Shown piece by piece: positions 53,004-61,797 of a stretch of 64,000 nucleotides of DNA; within the stretch, counting starts at the first letter, position 1, and the number at the start of each line of letters is the position of its first letter. The DNA is from Tabrizicola sp. (GTDB lineage: Bacteria > Pseudomonadota > Alphaproteobacteria > Rhodobacterales > Rhodobacteraceae). The translations under genes and the position numbers were made by a program. The DNA lies in the NCBI RefSeq assembly GCF_022842145.1, contig NZ_JALHQD010000003.1, positions 310,001 to 374,000 on the forward strand. The letters are read 5' to 3'. The notes under the pieces are model-generated. The model saw only the letters and a program-made list of their open reading frames with translations, ran no database searches and had not been told where the DNA came from.

Positions 53004-54653
53004 ATGCACGCGGATTATGTGATCGTGGGCGCAGGCTCGGCGGGCTGCGCGATGGCCTACCGGCTGGCCGAGGCGGGCAAGCGGGTGACGGTGATCGAAC
53101 ATGGCGGGTCCGACGCGGGGCCGTTCATCCAGATGCCGGGGGCCTTAAGCTATCCGATGAACATGGGGCTCTACGACTGGGGGTTCGCGACCGAGCCCGA
53201 GCCGCATCTGGGCGGCCGGGTTCTGGCGACACCGCGGGGCAAGGTCATTGGCGGCTCCTCGTCCATCAACGGGATGGTCTATGTCCGTGGCCACGCGAAG
53301 GACTTCGACACCTGGGCCGAGATGGGCGCGGATGGCTGGGCCTATGCCGATGTGCTGCCGTATTTCAAGCGGATGGAGCAGTCGCACGGCGGGTCCGGGC
53401 CAGAGTTCCGGGGGACGGACGGGCCACTGCACATCTCGCGCGGACCACGGGAAAACCCTCTCTTCGACGCCTTCATCGAGGCGGGGCGCCAGGCGGGCTA
53501 TCCGGTGACGACGGATTACAACGGCCGACAGCAGGAAGGCTTTGGCCCCTTTGAAGCGACGATCCACAAGGGGCGGCGCTGGTCGGCGGCGAATGCCTAT
53601 CTGAAACCCGCGATGGCGGGGGGAAATGTGCAGATCGTCCGGGGCTTTGCCCGCAAGGTCGTGATGGAAGGCAAGCGCGCGGTCGGGGTCGAGATCGACA
53701 CCCGCGCGGGGCGGCAGGTGATCCGGGCGGGCAGGGAGGTGATCCTTGCCGCGTCCTCGATCAATTCGCCCAAGCTTCTGATGCTGTCGGGGATCGGACC
53801 TGCGGCGCATCTGAAAGAGCATGGGATCGACGTGATCGCGGATCGCGCCGGCGTCGGGGCGAACCTGCAGGACCACCTGGAAATCTACATGCAGTTCGCG
53901 GCCAGCCAGCCGATCACCCTGTACAAATACTGGAACCTCTGGGGCAAGGCCTGGGTCGGGGCGCAGTGGCTGCTGACGGGCAAGGGGCTTGGCGCCTCAA
54001 ACCAGTTCGAGGCCTGCGCCTTCATCCGGTCGAAGGCGGGCGTCGAATATCCCGATATCCAGTACCATTTCCTGCCCATTGCCGTCCGCTACGATGGCAA
54101 GGCCGTGGCCGCCGGGCATGGGTTCCAGGCGCATGTGGGGCCGATGCGGTCGAAGTCGCGCGGCTCGATCACGCTGCGGTCGGGCAACCCCGCGGACGCG
54201 CCGGTCATCCGGTTCAACTACATGTCGCACCCCGAAGACTGGGAGGATTTCCGCACCTCGATCCGGCTCACGCGGGAAATCTTCGGGCAGGAGGCGTTCA
54301 AGCCGTATCTGAAGGGTGAACTGCAGCCCGGAACCCAGGTCCAGGATGACGTCCAGCTGGACGATTTTCTCCGCGATCATGTCGAAAGCGCCTATCACCC
54401 CTGTGGCACCGCCCGGATGGGCCGGGCGTCCGACCCGATGGCGGTGGTCGATCCGGAATGCCGGGTGATTGGCGTCGAAGGTCTGCGCGTGGCCGACTCG
54501 TCGATCTTCCCGCAGGTCACGAATGGCAACCTGAACGGGCCTTCGATCATGACCGGTGAGAAGGCGGCGGATCATATTCTTGGCCGCACGCCCCTGCCGG
54601 CATCGAACCTGGAACCGTGGATCAACCCGAACTGGCGCGTCTCGCAGCGGTAA
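53004..54653 (+). CDS. betA: Choline dehydrogenase
   Basis: 549 aa GMC-family flavoprotein. The FAD motif is GAGSAGC near the N-terminus; the GMC signatures are [14 protein letters not shown] and [18 protein letters not shown]; the active-site His lies in [13 protein letters not shown]. It oxidises choline to betaine aldehyde. No betB appears next to it. It starts 1 bp after betI. Confidence 0.94.
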   Translation: MHADYVIVGAGSAGCAMAYRLAEAGKRVTVIEHGGSDAGPFIQMPGALSYPMNMGLYDWGFATEPEPHLGGRVLATPRGKVIGGSSSINGMVYVRGHAKDFDTWAEMGADGWAYADVLPYFKRMEQSHGGSGPEFRGTDGPLHISRGPRENPLFDAFIEAGRQAGYPVTTDYNGRQQEGFGPFEATIHKGRRWSAANAYLKPAMAGGNVQIVRGFARKVVMEGKRAVGVEIDTRAGRQVIRAGREVILAASSINSPKLLMLSGIGPAAHLKEHGIDVIADRAGVGANLQDHLEIYMQFAASQPITLYKYWNLWGKAWVGAQWLLTGKGLGASNQFEACAFIRSKAGVEYPDIQYHFLPIAVRYDGKAVAAGHGFQAHVGPMRSKSRGSITLRSGNPADAPVIRFNYMSHPEDWEDFRTSIRLTREIFGQEAFKPYLKGELQPGTQVQDDVQLDDFLRDHVESAYHPCGTARMGRASDPMAVVDPECRVIGVEGLRVADSSIFPQVTNGNLNGPSIMTGEKAADHILGRTPLPASNLEPWINPNWRVSQR

Positions 54654-54743
54654 TGGGATCAGCCGCGCGCGACTTGATCCCGGTCAAAGCCTGACCGGCT
54701 TGGACCCTTTAGACTGACGGGGACAGTCAAAAAGGAGACAGGC

Positions 54744-54980
54744 ATGTCGAACACCCCGCACACGCTGCATGAGGAATTCCCGGCAGAAGCGCAGAAGATC
54801 AGCGCATTGAAGGTCGCAGACCCGCATTTCGCCGGTCTGCTGATCGAGTACGATCTGGTCAACGACAAGGTGCATCGGTCGGAAGCGCGGCTGGATCTGC
54901 TGACCGAGACCGAGGAAGAAACCCTGCGCAAGGTGCGGTCGCGGCTGAAGGACCAGATCGCGGCGGCGCTGCGGAAGTAG
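54744..54980 (+). CDS. YdcH family (DUF465) protein
   Basis: 78 aa, entirely helical, charged, with the family core LHEEFPAEAQKISALKVADPHFAGLLIEYD. AAGGAG lies 7 bp upstream of the ATG. YdcH-like proteins are common small cytoplasmic proteins of unknown function. Confidence 0.88.
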   Translation: MSNTPHTLHEEFPAEAQKISALKVADPHFAGLLIEYDLVNDKVHRSEARLDLLTETEEETLRKVRSRLKDQIAAALRK

Positions 54981-55026
54981 GCGGCTTCTTTTCCGGCTTC
55001 GTCGCCTACTTGCAGGGGCGGCGGGG

Positions 55027-56421
55027 CTAGCCGATCTCGTATGGCAGGATGTCCCGGGCGTTCGGGTTGATCTTCAAGCGCCCTTCCAGCGGTGGAACGC
55101 TGCGCTGGTGGCAGTTCACGCGTTCGCAGATCCGGCAGGAAATGCCGATGGGCTCGAACCGGCCTTTCAGGTCAAGACCGTCGGAGTAGACCAGTTGCGG
55201 GGCGTGCTGCACTTCGCAGCCAAGCCCGATGGCATAGCGGCGGACCGGGGCCAGGAACGCTCCGGCAGGTTTCGAGACATCGCGGGCCAGGCACAGGTAG
55301 CGGACACCGTCTGGCGTTTCCGCCAGTTGGCGCAGGAACTGGCCCGGCGTCTCGAAAGCCTGGTGGACGTTCCACAAGGGGCAGGCCCCGCCGAAGCGGG
55401 CGAATTGCAGGCGCGTCGAGGAGTGGCGCTTGGTGATCGTTCCCGCCTGATCGACGCGGACGAAGAAGAACGGGATCCCCTTGGCGCCGGGTCTTTGCAT
55501 CGTGGAAAGCCGGTGGCCCACCTGTTCGATCGAGGCGCCGAAGATATCGGCAAGGCGCTCCAGATCGTGGCGGACCTCCTGGGCGATGGTCAGGAAGGCG
55601 CGGTACGGCAGGAGGGCGGCCCCGGCGAAATAGTTGGCAAGTCCGATCTTGGCAATATCGCGCGCTTCGGGCGTGGAAAAGCGGGCGAGGTCGAGGGTGG
55701 CTTCCAGGAGATCGTTCTGGGTCAGAAGGGCGATCTGGTGCAGAAGCTGGAAGCGCTGCGAGGGACCTGATGCACGGGCCGAGATGTCCAGACGGCGGGC
55801 AGCAGGGTCATAGTGACGAAGCGGAGCGGTGTTGGAATAGTGCAGGCTGATGCCAGCGCGCTTGAGCAGATCCTGGGCCAGGATTTCTACAGGCTTTCCA
55901 TTGGTTGCGGAGGTCGCGAAATGTTCCGCCGCGCGGTCGATGGCATCCAGGTAATTGTCGCAATAGTGAAAGAAGTCGCGAACCTCTTCCCATGCTGACG
56001 GGCGCATCGAGGCATCTTCGCGACCTAAAGCCTCGTCCAGAGAGGCCAGGCGCTCGTGCGTCTGGCGGTAGGCGCGGTGGAGGTCAAGGAAGGCGCGCGC
56101 CAGCGCGGGCGCGTTCGATGCGGCAAGGCGCAGGTCCGCCAGGGGCGGCGTGGCGGTGGTGAAGACCGGATCGGCCAGTGCCTCGCGCATGTCGGTGACA
56201 AGGCGTTCGCTTTCGCCGACGGTCAGTTCGGTGACGTCGAGGCCGAATTCCTGCGCCAGGGCGAGGACCACGGCGGCACTGACGGGCCGGTGGTTGTTCT
56301 CCATCTGGTTGAGGTAGGGCAGCGATACCGAAAGCTTGTCGGCGAAGGCCTTCTGGGTCAGCGACAGACGTCCGCGGATCTCGCGCAGTTTGACACCGGC
56401 GTAAAGCTTCTGGATCGCCAT
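55027..56421 (-). CDS. pccR: Short-chain fatty acyl-CoA regulator (ScfR type), PccR-like
   Basis: 464 aa. An N-terminal XRE helix-turn-helix (residues ~8-65) is followed by an IrrE-like middle part in which the HExxH is degenerate (LLHQIALL), and a DUF2083 C-terminal domain with a Cys-rich end (CRICERVNCHQRSV). This is the RamB/PccR layout; PccR of Rhodobacter sphaeroides controls propionyl-CoA carboxylase. Its gene lies upstream of two pcc genes here. Two CTTTGCAAAG words in its own promoter suggest autoregulation. I start at ATG 56421; a GTG two codons earlier is possible. Confidence 0.88.
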   Translation of the reverse strand: MAIQKLYAGVKLREIRGRLSLTQKAFADKLSVSLPYLNQMENNHRPVSAAVVLALAQEFGLDVTELTVGESERLVTDMREALADPVFTTATPPLADLRLAASNAPALARAFLDLHRAYRQTHERLASLDEALGREDASMRPSAWEEVRDFFHYCDNYLDAIDRAAEHFATSATNGKPVEILAQDLLKRAGISLHYSNTAPLRHYDPAARRLDISARASGPSQRFQLLHQIALLTQNDLLEATLDLARFSTPEARDIAKIGLANYFAGAALLPYRAFLTIAQEVRHDLERLADIFGASIEQVGHRLSTMQRPGAKGIPFFFVRVDQAGTITKRHSSTRLQFARFGGACPLWNVHQAFETPGQFLRQLAETPDGVRYLCLARDVSKPAGAFLAPVRRYAIGLGCEVQHAPQLVYSDGLDLKGRFEPIGISCRICERVNCHQRSVPPLEGRLKINPNARDILPYEIG

Positions 56422-56429
56422 TTTCACCT

Positions 56430-56459
56430 CTTTGCAAAGCTATGGGGCGCTTTGCAAAG
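56430..56459. promoter_or_regulatory. Two TTTGCAAA boxes upstream of pccR
   Basis: CTTTGCAAAG at 56430-56439 and again at 56450-56459, 20 bp apart (two helical turns). They are perfect palindromes and resemble RamB/PccR-type sites. Confidence 0.75.
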
Positions 56460-56476
56460 GTCCGTCAATGGGGATG

Positions 56477-57685
56477 TCAGGCCACACCGATCTGGCGCGC
56501 GCGGCGGATGACGAAAAGGATGGAGACGACGGACGCGACCGAGGACGCGAGCATCAGGAGGATGAGCGGCATCTCTGACGAGCCGGGGCCTAACAGGATG
56601 CCCGCAAGTGCTGCCAATGCTGCCCCGCCGCCGATCAGGATCGCGCCGCCCAGGCCCGAGGCGGTGCCGGCAAGGTCGGGGCGCACCGACAGCATCCCCG
56701 CGTTGGCGTTGGGCAGGCAGATGCCATTGCCAAGGCCCATGAAGACGGTCAGGCCGAAGAAGGTGGTGGGACCGGACAGGCCCGCAAGGGTCAGAAGGGT
56801 CAGCATGGCAAGGCCAAGCGACGTGACCGTGCAGCCGATCAGGATCATCCGGTTCATGCCGATGCGGACGGAGTAGCGTCCGGCAAAGAAGTTGCCCAAC
56901 GCATAACCGATGGCCGTCAGGGCAAAAAGCGCGCCGACATGTGTCGAGGACAAGCCGTAAATCTTGTCGCCGACGTAAGGCGCTCCGCCGAGGTAGGCGA
57001 AGAAGCAACCCGAGGCGAAGGCGGCCGAAAGCGTGTAGCCCCAGAACCTGCGTGAGGTGAGGAGGGTGGGGTAGGTCCGGATCTGCTCGCGTAGACTGAC
57101 GCGGCGGAGGGTCGCGGTTTCGCCGAGGTCGGCCCAGACCAGGGCCAAGGTTGCGAGCCCGAGGATCAGGAGAAGCGCGAAGTTGGCCTTCCAGCCGTAG
57201 AAATCGTCCAGGACGCCGCCGATGACGGGGCCGATCATGGGCACCAGGCTCATCCCCATCGTGACATAGCCGATCATGCTGGCGGCCTGGGCATCGGCGA
57301 CCATGTCGCGGACGACGGCTCGGGACAGGACCATGCCGGCGGCGATCACCGCCTGTGCCATGCGGAAGATCAGGAACCAGGTGGCGGTGGGGGCGAGGAG
57401 GGTGCCCACCGTCGCCAGAAGAAACAGGACCAGCGACCAGATCAGGACAGCACGGCGGCCGTAACGGTCCGAGATCGGGCCGATGACGATCTGCAGAAGC
57501 GCCGAAAGAAGGAGGTAAAGTGCCACCGACTGCTGCATCAGGCCGTAAGAGACGCCGAAGTAGGTTGCCATTCCCGGCAGCGAGGGCAGGAAGATGTTCA
57601 TCGTCAGGGCCGAAAGCCCGGCCATGAGAATGAGGGTGACGATCTTCGGGGGCGTCGTCCGGTCTAGAAATACGGCGTCTTGCAT
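56477..57685 (-). CDS. Bcr/CflA-type multidrug efflux MFS transporter
   Basis: 402 aa with twelve membrane helices. The first cytoplasmic loop has GPISDRYGRRAVL and the family block RAVVRDMVADAQAASMIGYVTMGMSLVPMIGPVIGG of the Bcr/CflA group. The substrate is unknown. It lies upstream of pccR on the same strand but with its 3' end 56 bp from the pccR start, so the two are separate transcripts. Confidence 0.9.
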   Translation of the reverse strand: MQDAVFLDRTTPPKIVTLILMAGLSALTMNIFLPSLPGMATYFGVSYGLMQQSVALYLLLSALLQIVIGPISDRYGRRAVLIWSLVLFLLATVGTLLAPTATWFLIFRMAQAVIAAGMVLSRAVVRDMVADAQAASMIGYVTMGMSLVPMIGPVIGGVLDDFYGWKANFALLLILGLATLALVWADLGETATLRRVSLREQIRTYPTLLTSRRFWGYTLSAAFASGCFFAYLGGAPYVGDKIYGLSSTHVGALFALTAIGYALGNFFAGRYSVRIGMNRMILIGCTVTSLGLAMLTLLTLAGLSGPTTFFGLTVFMGLGNGICLPNANAGMLSVRPDLAGTASGLGGAILIGGGAALAALAGILLGPGSSEMPLILLMLASSVASVVSILFVIRRARQIGVA

Positions 57686-57747
57686 GGGGAACGGCTACGC
57701 CTGCGGTTCGGGTTTGTCCACGGGGCCGGGGGTGGGGAAACCCGACG

Positions 57748-58101
57748 TCACGTCCATTTGTAGAAAATGAAGAACGCCCCCGCTCCGATGAACGCGAAGC
57801 CGACAAGGTGGTTCCAGTGCAACGGTTCTTTCAGGTAGAGGACCGAAAAGACGGCGAAGACGGAAAGGGTGATGATCTCCTGGATCGTCTTCAGTTCGGC
57901 GGCGGAAAAGTAGCCGTGACCGATACGGTTTGCCGGTACCTGCAAGACGTATTCGAAGAAGGCGATTCCCCAGGACACAAGGATCACGGTGATCAGCGCG
58001 CTTTCCTTGAACTTCAGGTGCCCATACCAGGCAAAGGTCATGAAGACGTTCGAGGCAAGCAGCAGGCCAATTGTCACGACGGGGATGGGCAGGTTCAGCA
58101 T
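57748..58101 (-). CDS. DMT family (DUF486) membrane protein
   Basis: 117 aa with four hydrophobic helices. The TFAWYGHLKFK and ILVSWGIAFFEYVLQVPANRIG segments are characteristic of DUF486. Function unknown. I start at ATG 58101; the frame runs on upstream through the pccB promoter region, which is unlikely to be coding. Divergent from pccB. Confidence 0.85.
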   Translation of the reverse strand: MLNLPIPVVTIGLLLASNVFMTFAWYGHLKFKESALITVILVSWGIAFFEYVLQVPANRIGHGYFSAAELKTIQEIITLSVFAVFSVLYLKEPLHWNHLVGFAFIGAGAFFIFYKWT

Positions 58102-58163
58102 GATGTCCTCGGGGTTTCTTGCGCGTAGTGGGCATAGCGCGGCGGGCGATTGACGGCCAATTG

Positions 58164-58211
58164 TTTGCAACTTCGCAATTTGACGCAGACTGGTTGGACT
58201 CAATATGCAAA
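58164..58211. promoter_or_regulatory. Candidate PccR half-sites in the pccB promoter
   Basis: TTTGCAA (58164-58170), TTCGCAA (58172-58178) and TATGCAAA (58204-58211) are variants of the perfect boxes upstream of pccR. They lie in the 186-bp divergent gap, 80-125 bp before the pccB start. Confidence 0.55.
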
Positions 58212-58287
58212 TTTTCTCATTCGTGCTTCTCGCAGATGCAGCGTTCCCCTAGATTGCCGCGAACCATCAACCGTGGGGGAGCGCGCG

Positions 58288-59820
58288 ATGAAGGATATTC
58301 TGGGAGAGCTTGAGGGTCGTCGTGCCGCCGCGCGCGCCGGTGGGGGCGAACGTCGCGTGGCCGCGCAGCACGCCAAGGGCAAGTTGACAGCGCGCGAGCG
58401 GATCGAGTTGCTGCTGGACGAAGGGTCGTTCGAAGAATTCGACATGTTCGTCGCCCACCGCTGCACCGACTTTGGCATGGAAAAGGACCGGCCCGCGGGC
58501 GATGGCGTCGTGACCGGCTGGGGCACGATCAACGGCCGGCAGGTCTATGTCTTCAGCCAGGACTTCACGGTGATGGGTGGCTCGGTGTCCGAGACCCATG
58601 CCGGGAAGATTTGCAAGATCATGGACATGGCGATGCAGAATGGCGCGCCGGTCATCGGGATCAACGATTCCGGCGGGGCGCGCATCCAGGAGGGTGTCGC
58701 CTCGCTGGCGGCCTACGGCGAGGTGTTCCAGCGCAACATCGAAGCCTCGGGCGTCGTGCCGCAGATTTCCCTCATCATGGGGCCTTGCGCCGGTGGGGCG
58801 GTCTATTCCCCGGCGATGACCGACTTCATCTTCATGGTGAAGGACTCCAGCTACATGTTCGTCACCGGCCCCGATGTGGTGAAGACCGTGACGAACGAGG
58901 TGGTGACGGCCGAGGAGTTGGGCGGGGCATCAACCCACACCCGCAAGTCGTCGGTCGCCGACGGCGCCTTCGAGAACGACGTCGAGGCGCTGGCCGAGGT
59001 GCGGCGGCTGTTCGACTTCCTGCCGCTGAACAACCGGCAGAAGGCACCGGTCCGGCCGTTCTTCGACGATCCGTCGCGGATCGAATCCAGTCTAGACACC
59101 TTGGTGCCCGATAACCCGAACCAGCCCTACGACATGAAGGAACTGATCGCGAAGGTCGCCGACGAGGGCGATTTCTTCGAGGTGCAGAAGGATTTCGCGG
59201 GCAACATCATCATCGGCTTCATCCGGCTTGAGGGCCAGACGGTGGGCGTGGTGGCGAACCAGCCGATGGTCTTGGCCGGGTGTCTTGACATCGACGCCAG
59301 CCGCAAGGCCGCCCGCTTCGTCCGGTTCTGCGATGCTTTCGAGATCCCGATCCTGACTTTCGTCGACGTGCCGGGCTTCCTGCCGGGGACGGGGCAGGAG
59401 TACGGCGGCGTCATCAAGCACGGCGCGAAGCTTCTGTTTGCCTACGGCGAGGCGACTGTGCCGAAGGTCACGGTCCTGACCCGCAAGACCTATGGCGGGG
59501 CCTATGTGGTCATGGCGTCCAAGCACCTGAAGGCAGATTTCAACTATGCCTGGCCCACCGCCGAGGTCGCCGTGATGGGCGCGAAGGGGGCGGTGGAGAT
59601 CCTGTATCGCTCCGAACTTGGCGAGCCGGAAAAGATCGCAGCACGGGTCAAGGACTACGAGGACCGTTTCGCCAACCCCTTCGTGGCGGCGGAAAAGGGC
59701 TTCATCGACGAGGTGATCATGCCGCATTCGACCCGCCGCCGGGTGGCGCGCGCCTTCGCGGCGCTTCGGGGCAAGAAGGCGGTCATGCCCTGGAAGAAGC
59801 ACGACAATATCCCGCTTTGA
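58288..59820 (+). CDS. pccB: Propionyl-CoA carboxylase beta subunit
   Basis: 510 aa carboxyltransferase. It transfers CO2 from biotin to propionyl-CoA, giving methylmalonyl-CoA. The N- and C-terminal crotonase-like halves are clear: [51 protein letters not shown] and later [30 protein letters not shown] start at ATG 58288 with GGGGGAG upstream; the long upstream frame crosses the promoter and is not real. Confidence 0.96.
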   Translation: MKDILGELEGRRAAARAGGGERRVAAQHAKGKLTARERIELLLDEGSFEEFDMFVAHRCTDFGMEKDRPAGDGVVTGWGTINGRQVYVFSQDFTVMGGSVSETHAGKICKIMDMAMQNGAPVIGINDSGGARIQEGVASLAAYGEVFQRNIEASGVVPQISLIMGPCAGGAVYSPAMTDFIFMVKDSSYMFVTGPDVVKTVTNEVVTAEELGGASTHTRKSSVADGAFENDVEALAEVRRLFDFLPLNNRQKAPVRPFFDDPSRIESSLDTLVPDNPNQPYDMKELIAKVADEGDFFEVQKDFAGNIIIGFIRLEGQTVGVVANQPMVLAGCLDIDASRKAARFVRFCDAFEIPILTFVDVPGFLPGTGQEYGGVIKHGAKLLFAYGEATVPKVTVLTRKTYGGAYVVMASKHLKADFNYAWPTAEVAVMGAKGAVEILYRSELGEPEKIAARVKDYEDRFANPFVAAEKGFIDEVIMPHSTRRRVARAFAALRGKKAVMPWKKHDNIPL

Positions 59821-59822
59821 CC

Positions 59823-60233
59823 ATGCAGTACACCCGGACCCTTTCTGTCCTCCTTCTGGCTGCCCTGGTGGCGGTTTCGGGCTGTCAGGACGACACGACG
59901 GCGGGGCCGACGGTCGAGGTTCCGTCGGGCCGCACGCTTTCGCTGATCGACGTCATCACCAACGCCCCGGGACCAGAGGGTGCCGCGGCGCGCTTTCGCT
60001 TCCTGGCCGCGGGGCTGACGTCCGAAGACGCCGAGGCCTCGTCAGCCGACATGCAGGTGGTTTGCGACAGCTTTGCGCTGGAACGGACGGACGGTATGGT
60101 GCCGGAACCCCAGCAGATCATCATCTCGTTTGCCAGTGCCGCCGTCCCCTTTGGTGAAGCGGCTCCCGATGTGGTCCAATTCTTCGAATCCTTCCGGATC
60201 GAGAACGGTGCCTGCGTCTGGGAGGTATTCTGA
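59823..60233 (+). CDS. Lipoprotein of the pcc locus, DUF6497-like
   Basis: 136 aa with a lipobox (VAVSGC, Cys near 21) after a short signal peptide. The mature part is acidic with two further cysteines (QVVCDSF and NGACVWEVF) that could pair. It starts 2 bp after the pccB stop, so the two genes are cotranscribed. It resembles DUF6497 proteins of Rhodobacterales, from memory and unchecked. Function unknown. Confidence 0.75.
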   Translation: MQYTRTLSVLLLAALVAVSGCQDDTTAGPTVEVPSGRTLSLIDVITNAPGPEGAAARFRFLAAGLTSEDAEASSADMQVVCDSFALERTDGMVPEPQQIIISFASAAVPFGEAAPDVVQFFESFRIENGACVWEVF

Positions 60234-60450
60234 TGCCGTTCCGGTTGCCACATATGGATTTTCCTGCTGGCCTTGCACAATGGGCTGATGTAGGAACGCC
60301 ACAGGTCGGGAACTTGGTCTGGCTGACATACCAAACCGGATCTCTTTCGGTTAGGGTGGCGACGGGCCGGGCCAAATCGGCCTTCAACAGCGAACAGGTG
60401 CCGGATTGCCGCGAGGGGTCCGAAGCACCAAAAGAAAGATGGAGTAGAGG

Positions 60451-60579
60451 ATGTCGAAGAGCGCACGTCTCGTTCTGGTTCTGGCAATGGTTTCGGCTAT
60501 CGCCGCCTGCGCCAAAAAAGAAGAAGTTGTTGTCGAGCCGGTCATGCCGGAAGTCGCCGACACCGGCAAGTACAAGTAA
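60451..60579 (+). CDS. Very small lipoprotein
   Basis: 42 aa (MSKSARLVLVLAMVSAIAAC...) with a lipobox (SAIAAC, Cys20) and a 22-residue mature tail containing KKEEVVVEPVMPEVADTG. GGAG lies 7-10 bp upstream of the ATG. Small lipoproteins of this size occur at this place in related pcc loci, from memory. Function unknown. Confidence 0.68.
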   Translation: MSKSARLVLVLAMVSAIAACAKKEEVVVEPVMPEVADTGKYK

Positions 60580-60762
60580 TCTTCCGGAGCGGGCCTGCCT
60601 GCCTTCGCAGGCTAGGCCCGCACCAATCCCTCGCCTCCTGCGCATCGGCGCGGTCTGCAGGCAAAACTGTCCCGACATTGCTGGTCTGATCTGCGGCCTA
60701 TGGGCTGCGCCGCCGCTTTCGCCTATCCGTGCTGTCGACTGCCATGACAGGAGACAGACCAG

Positions 60763-61158
60763 ATGCTGAAGCACCGCGGTTTTCCCGGCCGGATGCCGGG
60801 CACCGATTTCCAGTTCACCATCCGCCGCGCCAACGTGAAAGAGGGCGCGACCAAGCTGATCAAGCGCGAGCGGTACAAGGATCGCAAGCACGTGGACCGG
60901 CTGGCCGATGCGGCCTTCATGGCCGCACTTTGGCAGTGTTTCGGGGAAGAACCGTTCGAGCGTGGCAATCTAGATGCCGGGCGGCTTTCCTGGCTCTTCG
61001 GGCGCGAGGTAATACCTGCGGAAGACCCGTTCGACCCTAGTTCCTACTATGCGCTGCTGCGGATCGACGTGAAGCGCGCTGAAGCCGCTTTCCCTCAGGT
61101 CTTCGCGCCCGATGCGCCGGACGCGCTGGGGAATGACTGGGACGAGGAGGAAGACTAG
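60763..61158 (+). CDS. Hypothetical protein of the pcc locus
   Basis: 131 aa with no signal peptide. It is basic at the N-terminus (MLKHRGFPGRMPGTDFQFTIRR), helical in the middle and acidic at the C-terminus (DWDEEED). No family recognised. AGGAGAC lies 8 bp upstream of the ATG. Its place between pccB and pccA is suggestive, but nothing in the sequence gives a function. Confidence 0.7.
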   Translation: MLKHRGFPGRMPGTDFQFTIRRANVKEGATKLIKRERYKDRKHVDRLADAAFMAALWQCFGEEPFERGNLDAGRLSWLFGREVIPAEDPFDPSSYYALLRIDVKRAEAAFPQVFAPDAPDALGNDWDEEED

Positions 61159-61471
61159 GCATGAAATTGCCGACGCCCCAGTCCTTTTGGCATGGATTTG
61201 CCCAACGTCTGGGCGGCGTTTGCATAGCATTTGCAATGGTATCTGCGGCGCGCCATTGTCTCTTTGCGTGTCACTGGCAGTCAGGTCATGGCGCGCGCAC
61301 TCAACGTTGTTACCCTTCCCCTACCCTTCGGTCCGGCCCGTCCCAGGCCGGACCGATCCTTATGGGCGGATCTGGTGACGATTGCGTGGGCCGCCAGAAA
61401 AATTGCTTTCAAATCCGTGCTGTTGCGGTAGAATCTTCCGCAATAACAACAAAACAACGAGGCAGTACCCC
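61159..61471. other. Gap before the glycine-zipper lipoprotein gene
   Basis: No gene seen. A hairpin with 9-bp arms GGTCCGGCC (61330-61338) and GGCCGGACC (61346-61354) is probably a terminator for the upstream gene. The region 61390-61470 is AT-richer (AATAACAACAAAACAACG) and is likely the leader of the next gene. Confidence 0.55.
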
Positions 61472-61690
61472 ATGCGCAAGTCGCTTATCGTCTTCGCTCT
61501 TCTCTCTACGTCCCTGGCCGGCTGCATGCAGGACCCGGCGTCGCGCGGCATGGCCGGCGCGGCGGCTGGCGCGCTTGTCGCTGACGCGCTGGACGAAAAC
61601 ATGCTGGCCGGCGCCGCACTTGGCGGGATGGCCGGACTTGCCACCTGTGGCATCGAGCTGGGCTTGCCGCCCTGCAACTCGGGCTACTGA
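61472..61690 (+). CDS. Small glycine-zipper lipoprotein
   Basis: 72 aa with a lipobox (TSLAGC, Cys18) and two Gly/Ala zipper segments (GMAGAAAGALVADAL, GAALGGMAGLA) and two further cysteines near the end. AACGAGGCAG lies upstream of the ATG. Similar in kind to the lipoprotein at 43213. Function unknown. Confidence 0.75.
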   Translation: MRKSLIVFALLSTSLAGCMQDPASRGMAGAAAGALVADALDENMLAGAALGGMAGLATCGIELGLPPCNSGY

Positions 61691-61735
61691 GTCAGCTGTA
61701 GTTCTGGCCGCCTTCGGGCGGCTTCAAACCGACAC

Positions 61736-61773
61736 AAGGACCATCCGGGCTGACCGCCCGGGTGGTCCTTTTT
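61736..61773 (+). terminator. Rho-independent terminator before pccA
   Basis: AAGGACCATCCGGGC (61736-61750) pairs with GCCCGGGTGGTCCTT (61756-61770; one G-U) around TGACC and is followed by TTTCTTT. A smaller GCCGCC/GGGCGGC hairpin lies just before it (61707-61723). pccA must therefore have its own promoter or rely on readthrough. Confidence 0.85.
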
Positions 61774-61797
61774 CTTTGCGCCTGATGGGGGGAGCCG

